A stretch of DNA of 64,000 nucleotides from Pirellulaceae bacterium. Its GTDB lineage: Bacteria > Planctomycetota > Planctomycetia > Pirellulales > Pirellulaceae. Positions 44,493-52,325 of the stretch are shown one piece after another. The DNA lies in assembly GCA_022448315.1 (NCBI GenBank), contig JAKVCA010000002.1, positions 133,015 to 197,014 on the forward strand. The letters run 5' to 3'. The position numbers and the translations under genes are program-made. The notes under the pieces were generated by a model, which worked only from the letters and a program-made list of their open reading frames with translations, did no database searches and had not been told where the DNA came from. Each line of letters begins with the position of its first letter. The first letter of the stretch is position 1.

Positions 44493-46241
44493 TTAGAAAA
44501 TGTCCGGCTCCGGGACTTCTCCCTGCTTTTCCAGGAAGTCGAAGTCGCAGCCTTCGTGGGCCTGCGTCACATGGTTGATAAACATCTTTCCATACCCCCG
44601 TTCGTACTTGGGTTGAGGAGGGACCCATGCCGCGCGTCTTCGTTCGATCTCCTCCTCATCCACGAGAAGGTCGAGAGTTCGGCCAGGCACATCCAGACGA
44701 ATAAGGTCTCCCGTTTCGACCCATGCCAGTGGGCCGCCGACGTGAGACTCTGGTGAAATATGCAGCACGCAGGTTCCATAGCTGGTTCCACTCATGCGTG
44801 AATCCGAAATGCGGATCAGATCGCGGACTCCGGACTTCAGCAGTTTATTCGGGATCGGAAGCATGCCCCACTCGGGGAGTCCGGGGGCCCCCAGAGGTCC
44901 TGCACTTCGTAAAACCAGGACGGAATCTTCAGTGATCTCCAGTGAATCTTCGTGCAGGCCTGCCTTCAACGAAGCGTAATCGTCAAACACGACGGCAGGT
45001 CCGGTGTGCTGCTGGAGTCGAGGTTCTGCAGCCACCGGTTTGATCACGCAGCCGTGGGGAGCAAGGTTGCCTCGAAGGACGAACGTCCCGCCCTCTTCTG
45101 ACAGCGGTTCGTCCAGAGGGCGAATCACATCGTTGTCGATCACCTCGCTGCCGGCAATATTCTCTCCCAAGCTTCGACCGGTAATGGTGGGGCAATCGAG
45201 ATGCAAAAAGTCCTTGATCCGCCAGAGTAAAGCTTTGAGTCCCCCCGCGTTATAAAAATCTTCCATGAGGTACCGATCACCTGCCGGACGAACATTGGCA
45301 ATTACCGGGGTCTTTCGGGAAATCTCATCAAACCGGTCGAGTTGCAGAGGGATACCGGCTCGTCGTGCCATGGCGAGTAAGTGAATGATGGCATTGGTCG
45401 AGCCTCCCACCGCCATGTCCATGGTGATTGCGTTATCGAAAGACCGTTCATCGAGCAGGTCACGAGGGCAGAGATTCTTCCAGACCATCTCGACGATCCA
45501 CCGTCCCGTTGCGGTGGCAAGTCTTGAGTGTTCGGAGAGCATCGCCGGAATGGAGGAGGCACCCGGGAGTGTGAGTCCAAGCGTTTCTGCAATCGCGGTC
45601 ATGGTGGACGCGGTCCCCATGGTCATGCAATGGCCCGGGGAGCGGGCAATGCTGTTTTCGATGTCTTTCCAATCCTGATCACAGAGGTTGCCTGCACAGC
45701 GCTCGGCCCAAAATTTCCAAGCATCACTCCCACTCCCCAAAGTTTGGTCTCGCCATCTTGCGTTCAGCATGGGGCCACATGGGAAGTAAATGGTGGGAAG
45801 GTTCATCGTGATGGCGCCCATGAGCAAGGCGGGGGTCGTTTTATCGCACCCGCCAAGCAAGACGGCACCATCGATGGGATGACATCGCAGAACCTCTTCC
45901 GTTTCCATCGCCAACAGGTTGCGATAAAGCATGGTGGTGGGCTTCATCAACATCTCACCCAACGACATGACAGGGACTTCAACCGGGAATCCACCCGCTT
46001 GCCAAACCCCTCGCTTGATTTCTTCAGCGCGCTCTCGAAGGTGAGAGTGACACGTGTTGAGGTCACTCCAGGTGTTGAGAATACCGATGACAGGCTTGTC
46101 ACGGTAATCGTCGTCGGCCCAACCCATCCCTTTGAGACGCGAGCGATGTCCGAAAGAGCGAAGGTCATCGGGTTGGAACCACCGTGCGCTTCGCAATTCG
46201 TCAGGGGAGCGGCGGTCCTTGTTGGAGGGTGGCGAAGTCAT
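44493..46241 (-). CDS. IlvD/Edd-family sugar-acid dehydratase
   Basis: A 582-residue Fe-S dehydratase. Three cysteines expected for the [2Fe-2S] cluster are in LNTCHSHL, LLGGCDKTTPA and SPGHCMTMGTAST. The arrangement MGWADDDYRDKPVIGI, MKPTTMLYRNLLAMETEE and YNAGGLKALL matches the L-arabinonate/D-xylonate/galactonate dehydratase branch more than the branched-chain ilvD branch. It should turn an aldonic acid into a 2-keto-3-deoxy acid in the cytoplasm. The gap to the downstream DHDPS-family gene is 28 bases, so they are almost certainly one operon. The exact sugar acid cannot be chosen. Confidence 0.9.
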   Translation of the reverse strand: MTSPPSNKDRRSPDELRSARWFQPDDLRSFGHRSRLKGMGWADDDYRDKPVIGILNTWSDLNTCHSHLRERAEEIKRGVWQAGGFPVEVPVMSLGEMLMKPTTMLYRNLLAMETEEVLRCHPIDGAVLLGGCDKTTPALLMGAITMNLPTIYFPCGPMLNARWRDQTLGSGSDAWKFWAERCAGNLCDQDWKDIENSIARSPGHCMTMGTASTMTAIAETLGLTLPGASSIPAMLSEHSRLATATGRWIVEMVWKNLCPRDLLDERSFDNAITMDMAVGGSTNAIIHLLAMARRAGIPLQLDRFDEISRKTPVIANVRPAGDRYLMEDFYNAGGLKALLWRIKDFLHLDCPTITGRSLGENIAGSEVIDNDVIRPLDEPLSEEGGTFVLRGNLAPHGCVIKPVAAEPRLQQHTGPAVVFDDYASLKAGLHEDSLEITEDSVLVLRSAGPLGAPGLPEWGMLPIPNKLLKSGVRDLIRISDSRMSGTSYGTCVLHISPESHVGGPLAWVETGDLIRLDVPGRTLDLLVDEEEIERRRAAWVPPQPKYERGYGKMFINHVTQAHEGCDFDFLEKQGEVPEPDIF

Positions 46242-46503
46242 GTGCTTTTTGAGCGTTCAGCAAAAGGTCAAAGTTCAATCGGGATTCGCCGTCTTGGTTC
46301 GAGCCGTAATGATTCCCCCGGGGAAAGAGGGGTTCGATTTTTCAATGCTTGTGGCTAGGCGGCTTGGGAGATTCTAACATGGCCGTTTGAACGACGAAGC
46401 CCATGGGAGCAAACGCCTTATCCAAGGTGGATTCCTTCGCTCCATTTTCAGTTCAACCGTGTCTTGGAAGAGATCCATCACTTGATTTTTCAATGGTGAG
46501 CCC

Positions 46504-48129
46504 ATGAGTGCGCTGATTGCCTTGGCCATCGGGGTCGCAGTGGTTATCGGTGGCATTGTCTTGCTTCGACAGCATGCATTTATTGCATTGTTGGCGGCTG
46601 GACTGGCCGTCGGCATGCTTTCGAGTTCCGAGGATATTTTTCGAAGTCAGCTTCGTGGGGACGCTTTGAAAATCGGTAAAGTGCTGTCGGATGGGTATGA
46701 CCTCGAAGGAATGTCGGACGACTTCAAGTCGGGGGAATACCAAGTTTATCGAGACGAAGTCAGTAAGGGATGGATCCTTCAGGGAACCGCGACCGTCACC
46801 GCAATAAATGGGAAACAGGCCACCATTCAAACGGGCAGGTCGCTTCATCGTGACGACATGCTGGTCACCGCCGCAGTCGCTGACCAGGCTCGGAAGGTCG
46901 CCGAGCAGCCGACCGTGGTTCGGTTGGTGAATGGGTTCGGGGAGACTTGCCGAAAAATCGGCATCTTGATTGCCATGGCCTCGGTCATCGGCGCATGCTT
47001 ATTGGAAAGCGGAGCTGCTGCACGAATTGTGCAAGCGATCACGGCGAGTTTGGGCGAAAAAAGGACACCGACAGCATTTGCTCTCAGTGGATTTACCTTG
47101 GGTGTCCCTGTTTACTTCGATACCGTTTTTTTTCTTTTGATTCCTCTCGCCAAAGCCCTCTATCGCCGAACCCGCCGGCACTACATGTTTTACGTCCTTG
47201 CCGTCGTTGTGGGAGCGACGATGGCCCACTCGCTTGTGCCACCAACGCCCGGACCACTTTTTGCTGCGGAAGAACTTGGGGTCAATCTCGGACTCACGAT
47301 CCTCTGCGGTTTGGCGATCGGATGTGTGTGTGCCATCTCCGGATATGTTTACGCCATCTGGCTGGACCGGAGACTTCCGAATCTCCAGCCAACAGAACAC
47401 GAGGAGGTTTCGCCACCCGCCGGAAATCAGGCTTCTTCTCCTCCACCTCTTTGGCTTGCCCTGTTTCCGGTCATGCTCCCAGTGATCCTGTTGGGTTCGG
47501 TGGGTGTGCTCGACTTTTTGCAGTGGCAGCCCTCAGTCCAATGGTTTGATGACTTGGTGCAACTTCTTGGCGATAAGAACGTCGCGTTATCGATGGCGGC
47601 GGCCGTTGCGTTGGTCATGCTGTACCGGAGTAAGAAAGATGCAAATGCGGCACACCAGAGCATTCAGTCGGCGTTGTCCAACGCAGGGGTCGTGATCCTC
47701 ATTACCGCCGCGGGCGGGGCGTTTGGCCAGATGATCCGACAGACCGACATCGCCAGCCAGTTGGCCCAGTGGGTCCCCTCAAGCGGCTCCGCGTACGCTT
47801 TGTTGGTGATCGCTTTTTTTGCAACCGCTTTGGTTCGCGTGGCACAAGGGTCAGCCACGGTTGCCATGATCACTTCGATTGGCATCATTGGGCCGTTGGC
47901 AGCCACCATGGAGTTGCCCTTCAATTCCGTCTATTTGGTCATGGCGATCGGCTGCGGTTCGAAACCGTTGCCATGGATGAATGACAGTGGATTCTGGGTC
48001 GTGGGAAAGATGAGTGGTCTGACACCGGGGCAAACGTTCAAGGGATTTTCGATCATGTTGACCCTGATGGGGCTGACGGGGCTCCTTGTGACTCTGGCGG
48101 CCGCCCGGCTTTTCCCATTGGTCCCTTGA
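46504..48129 (+). CDS. GntP-family sugar-acid permease with an inserted soluble domain
   Basis: A 541-residue transporter of the gluconate:H+ symporter (GntP) family. Core blocks: VNGFGETCRKIGILIAMASVIGACLLESGAA, GVPVYFDTVFFLLIPL, HSLVPPTPGPL and CGSKPLPWMNDSGFW. Unusually, about 95 residues (about 42-136) are inserted between the second membrane helix and the first core block: DGYDLEGMSDDFKSGEYQVY followed by a beta-rich stretch (GWILQGTATVTAINGKQATI). A typical GntP member is about 450 residues. The ATG at 46504 follows GGTGA. It is divergent from the sugar-acid dehydratase, so it likely imports its substrate. Confidence 0.9.
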   Translation: MSALIALAIGVAVVIGGIVLLRQHAFIALLAAGLAVGMLSSSEDIFRSQLRGDALKIGKVLSDGYDLEGMSDDFKSGEYQVYRDEVSKGWILQGTATVTAINGKQATIQTGRSLHRDDMLVTAAVADQARKVAEQPTVVRLVNGFGETCRKIGILIAMASVIGACLLESGAAARIVQAITASLGEKRTPTAFALSGFTLGVPVYFDTVFFLLIPLAKALYRRTRRHYMFYVLAVVVGATMAHSLVPPTPGPLFAAEELGVNLGLTILCGLAIGCVCAISGYVYAIWLDRRLPNLQPTEHEEVSPPAGNQASSPPPLWLALFPVMLPVILLGSVGVLDFLQWQPSVQWFDDLVQLLGDKNVALSMAAAVALVMLYRSKKDANAAHQSIQSALSNAGVVILITAAGGAFGQMIRQTDIASQLAQWVPSSGSAYALLVIAFFATALVRVAQGSATVAMITSIGIIGPLAATMELPFNSVYLVMAIGCGSKPLPWMNDSGFWVVGKMSGLTPGQTFKGFSIMLTLMGLTGLLVTLAAARLFPLVP

Positions 48130-48180
48130 GGTAGGTACCGCGAGATCGAAGATCATCAAACGCGAGAGAAGATTGGGGAG

Positions 48181-49671
48181 TCAGAGGCTCCCGTGTTCTG
48201 ACGGGGTTGTTTCATCCGGGGCAGGCAGTCCGAAGTATTCATGAATGAACGCCTTACGATCCTGCTCGGTCTTGGCGTACTGAACAAGCGCGTAGAGTTT
48301 CTGCTGATCATTCTTGAGCTTTTCCGCGAGGCGTTCTTCGTCTTTCAACGGGTCTGGAAGCGGGGCCAGTCGCTGAATCGTCCACGGCTCGATCTGACCT
48401 TCAATGGTGTGATATCGTTCCAGCATGGACAATGCCGTGTCCAGACGGTGATCCCGTTTGTTTTTGGCATGTAATTTCTCTCGAAACCAATCCAGACCGT
48501 AGGCGGCCAGCCTCTCCGATTCATGTTCGAGAAGATGATCGACCCGTTCATAAAATTCCCGGTCGGGATTCGACCAGCGTATGAACTCCATTTGAGTGTT
48601 CAAGTCACGTTCGTCGTAAAGAAGTGTGCAGACTGCCGGTCGGCCATCCCGCCCTGCCCTGCCGATTTCCTGATAATATGATTCCATCGAACCCGGCACT
48701 TCGGCGTGGACGACCGCTCGAATGTCTTCTTTGTCGATTCCCATGCCGAATGCGTTGGTCGCCAGCACGATCGAGTCATTTTCCATGAACGCGTTCTGCA
48801 AACGCCGACGTTCCTTGCGATCTAAATCGCCATGGTAAACGAAGTGCCCTATTTTTCTTTCCCTGAGTTGTTCGCTGAAAGACTCCAGCGACTTGATCAG
48901 GGTGAAGTAAATGATCCCGCTTCCGCCCTCCGACTGAACAAAGTCGATCGTTTGCACGATTTCGGAAAGTTTCTCGTCGTCGCCCCAGATGTCTCTGACT
49001 TCAAGGCGGAGATTGGGGCGATCGATTCCTTCGTGGTAGAGGGTCACTTCATCGGGGGTAAGACCCAGTTGCCTGACAATATCGGACTGCACTTCCGGGG
49101 TCGCCGTTGCCGTCAGTGCAATGGTTGTCGGGTGATTCAGCAGACGCCGGAACTCTTCGAGTCGAGTGTAGTCCGGCCGAAAATCATGCCCCCACTCACT
49201 GATGCAGTGCGCTTCATCTACTGCGAGTAAAATAATTTCACGGTGGGAAAGCGCTTCGAGAAACTCGGCTTTCCGAAATCGTTCCGGCGTGACGTAGAGA
49301 AGATCATATTCACCTTTGCCAAGCTTGTCGTATCGCTCTTCACGTTCGCGGCGTCCAAGGGATGAGTTGATGAAGGACGCATCGATGCCTTTGCGACGCA
49401 GGCCGTCCACCTGATCTTTCATGAGTGCGATCAGGGGCGAAATCACAAGGCTCAGCGCTTGGGTATTGTTCGCCTGTTGCCGTTTCACCAACGCTGGAAT
49501 CTGATAACAGAGGGACTTCCCCATCCCCGTTGGCATGATGACCAATGCGTGCTCGCCATTGAGGACGTGTTGGATGATCCTGTCTTGCGGACGGCGAAAT
49601 TCGCAAAGTCCAAATTGCTCTTTCAGAATCTGCGTCGCCAGGTCGTCGGTTGGCTCGGGAGACATCATCAT
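48181..49671 (-). CDS. recQ: RecQ-family DNA helicase lacking zinc-binding and HRDC modules
   Basis: A 3'-5' DNA helicase of 496 residues. Motifs: Q-like FRRPQDRIIQ, Walker A T48-G-M-G-K-S53, DEAH in LAVDEAHCISEWGHDFRPDY, TATATPEVQ, YYQEIGRAGRDG. After the second RecA-like domain, the family's zinc module begins (LVQYAKTEQDRKAFIHEYFG), but the first cysteine is replaced by Asp and the CxxCD part is absent. There is no HRDC domain. Canonical RecQ proteins are about 600 residues. The start is one of three consecutive ATGs at 49671-49663. Such short forms exist, so it may be functional; the role in repair is inferred. Confidence 0.9.
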   Translation of the reverse strand: MMMSPEPTDDLATQILKEQFGLCEFRRPQDRIIQHVLNGEHALVIMPTGMGKSLCYQIPALVKRQQANNTQALSLVISPLIALMKDQVDGLRRKGIDASFINSSLGRREREERYDKLGKGEYDLLYVTPERFRKAEFLEALSHREIILLAVDEAHCISEWGHDFRPDYTRLEEFRRLLNHPTTIALTATATPEVQSDIVRQLGLTPDEVTLYHEGIDRPNLRLEVRDIWGDDEKLSEIVQTIDFVQSEGGSGIIYFTLIKSLESFSEQLRERKIGHFVYHGDLDRKERRRLQNAFMENDSIVLATNAFGMGIDKEDIRAVVHAEVPGSMESYYQEIGRAGRDGRPAVCTLLYDERDLNTQMEFIRWSNPDREFYERVDHLLEHESERLAAYGLDWFREKLHAKNKRDHRLDTALSMLERYHTIEGQIEPWTIQRLAPLPDPLKDEERLAEKLKNDQQKLYALVQYAKTEQDRKAFIHEYFGLPAPDETTPSEHGSL

Positions 49672-50232
49672 GGCGAGGGAACACTCATATCGAAGCGACT
49701 GGAAAGAGCCCCAACTTGTCCCTGGTGCGATTTCGCAGGGTCGATTTTCTTAAGGAGGACAAACCTGTGGCAGCATGTCAGGGGTGCTAGTCAACTATTG
49801 CGTAGGTCTTTTGCGGTGGCTCTTGTTTAGTCATATCGTGAAATCAGGGAAAGCAAAAGGTGCCTGAACATGCGATTGAACCTTCTGGGCATGAGTAGAA
49901 TCGTTTTTCCTCGATAGCCTGCTGCCTCTGGGACCGCAGCCATGCGATGGATAATCGTTCTGGCAGGTCGTTTTCAAGTCGACACGGACACGCAGTGTTG
50001 CTCCATTCAACCCACATAATCCGGACTCGCAACGTTGAAAGAAATACGGGGCAAGGGAACAGACCAAATCATTTCATGAGATCAAACTTCTTACTGACTA
50101 TGATGGAGGGGCGGACTCGAGGTGAGCACTCGACGTGAGGCTCGAAAGGAATTTATTCCGAGGTCGGTTTCGCATGGAACGGCCTTTTGCATTCAACCAC
50201 AAGATGCCTTCATTCCTTATTCAAGGTTTACC
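49672..50232. other. Divergent intergenic region, recQ/M61 peptidase
   Basis: These 561 bases separate divergent recQ and peptidase genes. No tRNA-like T-loop, rRNA, repeat or good open frame is present; the frames in this stretch lack ribosome binding sites and recognisable motifs. Both promoters must lie here but could not be located. Confidence 0.45.
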
Positions 50233-52140
50233 ATGACAGCTTTTCGGTCGCATCGATGGTCTTCGCGGTTCCACTCTGATGCATCGGCCATGTTAGGCAT
50301 GTGCTTGGCCGGGGTGTTGATGGGGGGGGTGGTCGCACTTCCAGTGTTCGCTCAGGAGTCGGCGCCGCCGGCTCAAACGGAGTACGTTCTCGGATTCAGC
50401 GACGCAAATAAACACTTCATTGACGTTCAGCTCAGGTGCAAGTCTCCGCGCCCAGATTCCTGCGAGTTGATGATGGCGACCTGGACACCGGGATCCTACC
50501 TGATTCGGGAGTATGCCCGAAACGTCGATCAAATCCATGCTGAAGATGCACAAGGTCAGCCTCTTCGTCTTCAGAAGACCACCAAGAACAGATGGGTGAT
50601 CCAAGGGAAAAAACTCAAGGAAATCACCGTCAACTATCGGGTTTACTGTCGGGAAATGTCGGTGCGAACCAACTTTGTCGATCGCGATTTTGCCGTCCTC
50701 AATGGTGCTCCAACCTTCATCATTCCCGTGGCTTATATCGATCAACCCATCGAGGTGAAGGTGGATCTGCCTTCGGGGTGGAGGCAGTCGGTGACGGCTT
50801 TGGATTCGAAGGAGGCAGGTCCGGCGGGGATCTACGTTGCCCGGGACTTTGACCATCTGGTCGACAGTCCCATCGTCGTGGGCAACCCTGAAGTCCAGTC
50901 ATTCAAGGTGGGCGAAATCGAGCATGTTCTCGTCAATGTTGGCGGGAATGGACTTTGGGATGCGGCGAAAGCGACAGGTGATGTCGCCAAAATCGTTGCG
51001 GAACAACAAAAGCTCTGGCGGAGCGTTCCTTACCGGAAGTACTTCTTTTTGAACGTCATTGGAGAATCCGGTGGCGGACTTGAGCATGACGAGTCGACAT
51101 TGATGCTCACCAGTCGATGGGCTTTTCGACGGCCCGAGGACTACAAGCGATGGTTGGGTCTGGTCAGCCATGAGTTTTTTCATGTCTGGAATATTCGTAC
51201 TTTGAGGCCGAAGGTTCTGGTCGATTACGATTACGAAAACGAGAACTATTTTCCCTCGTTGTGGATCGCCGAGGGGATCACCAGTTACTACGACGATCTC
51301 AGTCTGGTTCGCAGTGGGGTAATTGGGCGGGAAGATTACTTCAAATCACTTTCGGGGCAGATCGAGCGACTGGAGGCTACTCCAGGTCGACTTCAGCAGA
51401 GTTTACGGGACGCTTCTCACGACGCCTGGATCAAGTATTACCGCCAGGATGAACACTCGCGAAACTCGCAGGTCAGCTATTACGTCAAAGGCGCCGTGGT
51501 TGCTTTTTTGCTCGATGCTCGGATCCGGGAGTTGACCCAGAATAAAAAATCGCTGGACGATGTGATGCGTGAAGTGTATCGAGGTTACTCCGGGGAGCGG
51601 GGCTACACGGAGCAGGAGTTTCGCAAGGTGGCCTCAAAAGTGGCGGGCAAAAATCTGGCACCGTGGTTCGATCAGCATGTGGATCAGGCGATCGAGCTTG
51701 ACTACCAACCGGCGTTGAACTGGCTGGGCCTTGAGATGCAGGGTTGGGGGCCGTCATCCGACGATGGCGAGCCTGAGGACAAGGAGGCAAGCCGGCCCAT
51801 CACGCCATGGCTTGGCGCGAAGACTGGAGACGACAATGGAAAGCTGGTGGTGACCAGCGTGACGATGGAATCACCCGCTTATGAATCCGGAGTGAATGTC
51901 GACGACGAGTTGATCGCCATCAATCGGTTTCGTGTTCACGGGACCACGCTTGAGCGAGTATTGGCACAATTCTCGAAAGAGCCAGAAGTGATGCTGACGC
52001 TTGCACGAAGGGGCGAACTGTTGGAATTGCCGATGGTGATTCGCCAAAAGCCCAAAACGGCATCCAAATTGCAGCCAAGTCAAGAGGCTTCCGAGAAACA
52101 GGAGGCTCGTCTCGAGGCTTGGCTGGGAGCTTCTCAATAA
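50233..52140 (+). CDS. M61-family (glycyl aminopeptidase) peptidase with PDZ domain
   Basis: An exported 635-residue peptidase. The signal peptide is preceded by about 20 residues (SRFHSDASAMLGMCLAGVLMGGVVALPVFAQ). An N-terminal beta-domain contains TWTPGSYLIREYARNVDQI, typical for M61. The zinc site is H313-E-F-F-H317-VWNIRTLRPK, and the third ligand is in WIAEGITSYY. A C-terminal PDZ domain (about residues 540-610) is recognised by WLGAKTGDDNGKLVVTSV, YESGVNVDDELIAINRFRV. The ATG at 50233 has AAGG six bases upstream. It probably works in the periplasm on peptides with N-terminal glycine or acidic residues. Confidence 0.9.
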   Translation: MTAFRSHRWSSRFHSDASAMLGMCLAGVLMGGVVALPVFAQESAPPAQTEYVLGFSDANKHFIDVQLRCKSPRPDSCELMMATWTPGSYLIREYARNVDQIHAEDAQGQPLRLQKTTKNRWVIQGKKLKEITVNYRVYCREMSVRTNFVDRDFAVLNGAPTFIIPVAYIDQPIEVKVDLPSGWRQSVTALDSKEAGPAGIYVARDFDHLVDSPIVVGNPEVQSFKVGEIEHVLVNVGGNGLWDAAKATGDVAKIVAEQQKLWRSVPYRKYFFLNVIGESGGGLEHDESTLMLTSRWAFRRPEDYKRWLGLVSHEFFHVWNIRTLRPKVLVDYDYENENYFPSLWIAEGITSYYDDLSLVRSGVIGREDYFKSLSGQIERLEATPGRLQQSLRDASHDAWIKYYRQDEHSRNSQVSYYVKGAVVAFLLDARIRELTQNKKSLDDVMREVYRGYSGERGYTEQEFRKVASKVAGKNLAPWFDQHVDQAIELDYQPALNWLGLEMQGWGPSSDDGEPEDKEASRPITPWLGAKTGDDNGKLVVTSVTMESPAYESGVNVDDELIAINRFRVHGTTLERVLAQFSKEPEVMLTLARRGELLELPMVIRQKPKTASKLQPSQEASEKQEARLEAWLGASQ

Positions 52141-52173
52141 ACCGCTTCTCAATAAACCGCTTCTCAATCAAAC
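52129..52173. repeat. Three-copy 15-bp tandem repeat across a stop codon
   Basis: The unit GCTTCTCAATAAACC is present in two perfect copies (52129-52143, 52144-52158) and one degenerate copy (52159-52173). The first copy contains the TAA stop of the M61 gene at 52138-52140, so the unit was expanded across the 3' end of the gene. Confidence 0.85.
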
Positions 52174-52325
52174 GCGACACCGCTGCGACCCCGTGAGGCG
52201 GAATGCTTTGCCGCCCATTGCCAAAAACCCAAGAGGAACGTGCGTCTTCCGTTTTTTCAGTTGCACGTTGAGGGCTCTTGCGTCCCTCGAGATTCCGAAA
52301 GATTTCCTGTGGTCTGAGCCAAAGG

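Noticed and set aside
45528-46358. 276-codon plus-strand frame
   Set aside because: Fully antisense to the sugar-acid dehydratase, whose cluster cysteines fix the real frame.
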